6,135 bases of DNA, from contig JAEOTN010000496.1 in the NCBI GenBank assembly GCA_016839865.1, positions 1 through 6,135 on the forward strand, given 5' to 3'. The DNA comes from Promethearchaeota archaeon. GTDB taxonomy: Archaea; Asgardarchaeota; Lokiarchaeia; Sigynarchaeales; MK-D1. Positions 5,601 to 6,135 of this stretch are shown here, one piece after another (positions within the stretch are counted from its first letter, which is position 1; each line of letters opens with the position of its first letter). The position numbers were made by a program, and so were the translations under genes. The notes beneath the pieces are model-generated. The model was not told where the DNA came from. It searched no databases and worked only from the letters and a program-made list of their open reading frames with translations.

Positions 5601-6135
5601 ATACTGAGACGTAAAAAAAACAAAATTTTTGACGAGATTTCAAGTACCCATGAGAATCTAGAGTTATGTTACTACTGTAATCAAAAAATTGAATCTGCGT
5701 TCAATAAGTGTGCGTATTGTGGTAAGAAATTCTGTGATAAGCACCGGTTATCTGATAACCATGAGTGCCTCGCGCAAATCGTCACGGATGTTAAAAAATA
5801 CTTGATTGAACAATATCAAAGATTGGATTCAGTTGTGGGAGAACCTGAAGAAGTATTCATCAAGAAAGCAGAAATCTTGGCAGCGATCAAGCGTCCTGGA
5901 GTAACGATAAAGTTATGCGAATACATCATGAAGAATTATCCAGAAGTATACGAAGCAATATACCTTGCAGCAACTCAATATGAAAAACTCAAGGAAAATA
6001 AGAAAGCTCTTAGCTTATATAAGAAAGCAATTGAAGCGCACATTGAAAATAAGCAATATAGTAGAGCATACAACGTACTAGCTAGTCAGATTGTACTAGG
6101 TTTTAAGAAAAGGTTTCGAACTGCAAAGAAAGCTC
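5601..6135 (+). CDS. AN1-type zinc-finger protein with TPR-like helices, 3' end outside window
   Basis: The frame is open to the window edge (178 codons from ATA 5601). Residues 23-56 form a complete AN1 finger: C23-x2-C26-x10-C37-x2-C40-x4-C45-x2-H48-x5-H54-x-C56, binding two zinc ions in known members. A basic N-terminus (RRKKNK) precedes it. After about residue 57 the protein is helical; residues about 113-143 (PEVYEAIYLAATQYEKLKEN and on) match a TPR pattern, with a likely second repeat after it. AN1 fingers in eukaryotes occur in ubiquitin- and proteasome-linked stress proteins; archaeal members are mostly uncharacterised, so a protein-protein adaptor role is inference. It lies 35 nt after uvrB on the same strand, so co-transcription is plausible. 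The lack of a canonical start is the main oddity: ATA with strong Shine-Dalgarno spacing, or CTG one codon later. The zinc-finger call is firm; the exact start is not. Confidence 0.85.
   Translation, partial: MLRRKKNKIFDEISSTHENLELCYYCNQKIESAFNKCAYCGKKFCDKHRLSDNHECLAQIVTDVKKYLIEQYQRLDSVVGEPEEVFIKKAEILAAIKRPGVTIKLCEYIMKNYPEVYEAIYLAATQYEKLKENKKALSLYKKAIEAHIENKQYSRAYNVLASQIVLGFKKRFRTAKKA

Noticed and set aside
1..6135. CRISPR array, insertion sequence or prophage signals
   Set aside because: No regularly spaced direct repeats, transposase or integrase motifs, or terminal inverted repeats were seen.

Overview
The window looks archaeal and AT-rich. Evidence: an AN1-type zinc finger followed by TPR-like helices, a SEC59/VTE5-type CTP-dependent lipid kinase, TATA-box-like elements instead of bacterial -35/-10 pairs, frequent non-ATG starts, and purine-rich Shine-Dalgarno stretches. 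AN1 fingers and lipid kinases of this type suggest an Asgard-like or similar mesophilic lineage. That placement is inference; no taxonomic marker gene is present. The one clearly bacterial-type gene, uvrB, is a repair factor that several archaeal lineages are known to have acquired from bacteria.

Layout. At 1-1020 (+) is the 3' part of an alpha/beta-hydrolase-fold gene whose start lies outside the window. It converges on, and overlaps by 8 nt, a minus-strand pair: a membrane lipid kinase of the dolichol/phytol kinase family (1874-2941) followed with no gap by a HAD-IIA (NagD-like) phosphatase (1013-1873). The two minus-strand genes share one reading frame, separated only by a TAG codon. A 143-nt divergent promoter region (2942-3084) separates them from a small ribbon-helix-helix DNA-binding protein gene (3085-3294, +).

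Next comes a 288-nt non-coding stretch (3295-3582) unusually dense in symmetry: three TATAAAT elements, a 20-bp near-perfect palindrome, a 15-bp stem-loop whose two wobble pairs fit only a plus-strand RNA and which is followed by a T-run, a 24-codon micro-ORF ending just before uvrB, and a small hairpin touching the uvrB ribosome binding site. A complete UvrB (3583-5565) follows. After 35 nt comes an AN1 zinc-finger/TPR-like gene (5601 to window end) with a strong Shine-Dalgarno but no canonical start codon.

How the genes might work together: the kinase/phosphatase pair is probably co-transcribed and may act on isoprenoid alcohols or their phosphates (inference). UvrB is the damage-verification helicase of UvrABC nucleotide-excision repair; its partners uvrA and uvrC are not in this window. 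The ribbon-helix-helix protein may regulate itself, the divergent lipid operon, or uvrB through the palindrome. No mobile element, CRISPR array, tRNA or rRNA was found. I did not find a clear new multi-gene system; the most interesting material is the uvrB upstream region, the ATA/CTG start of the AN1 gene, and the same-frame kinase-TAG-phosphatase junction.
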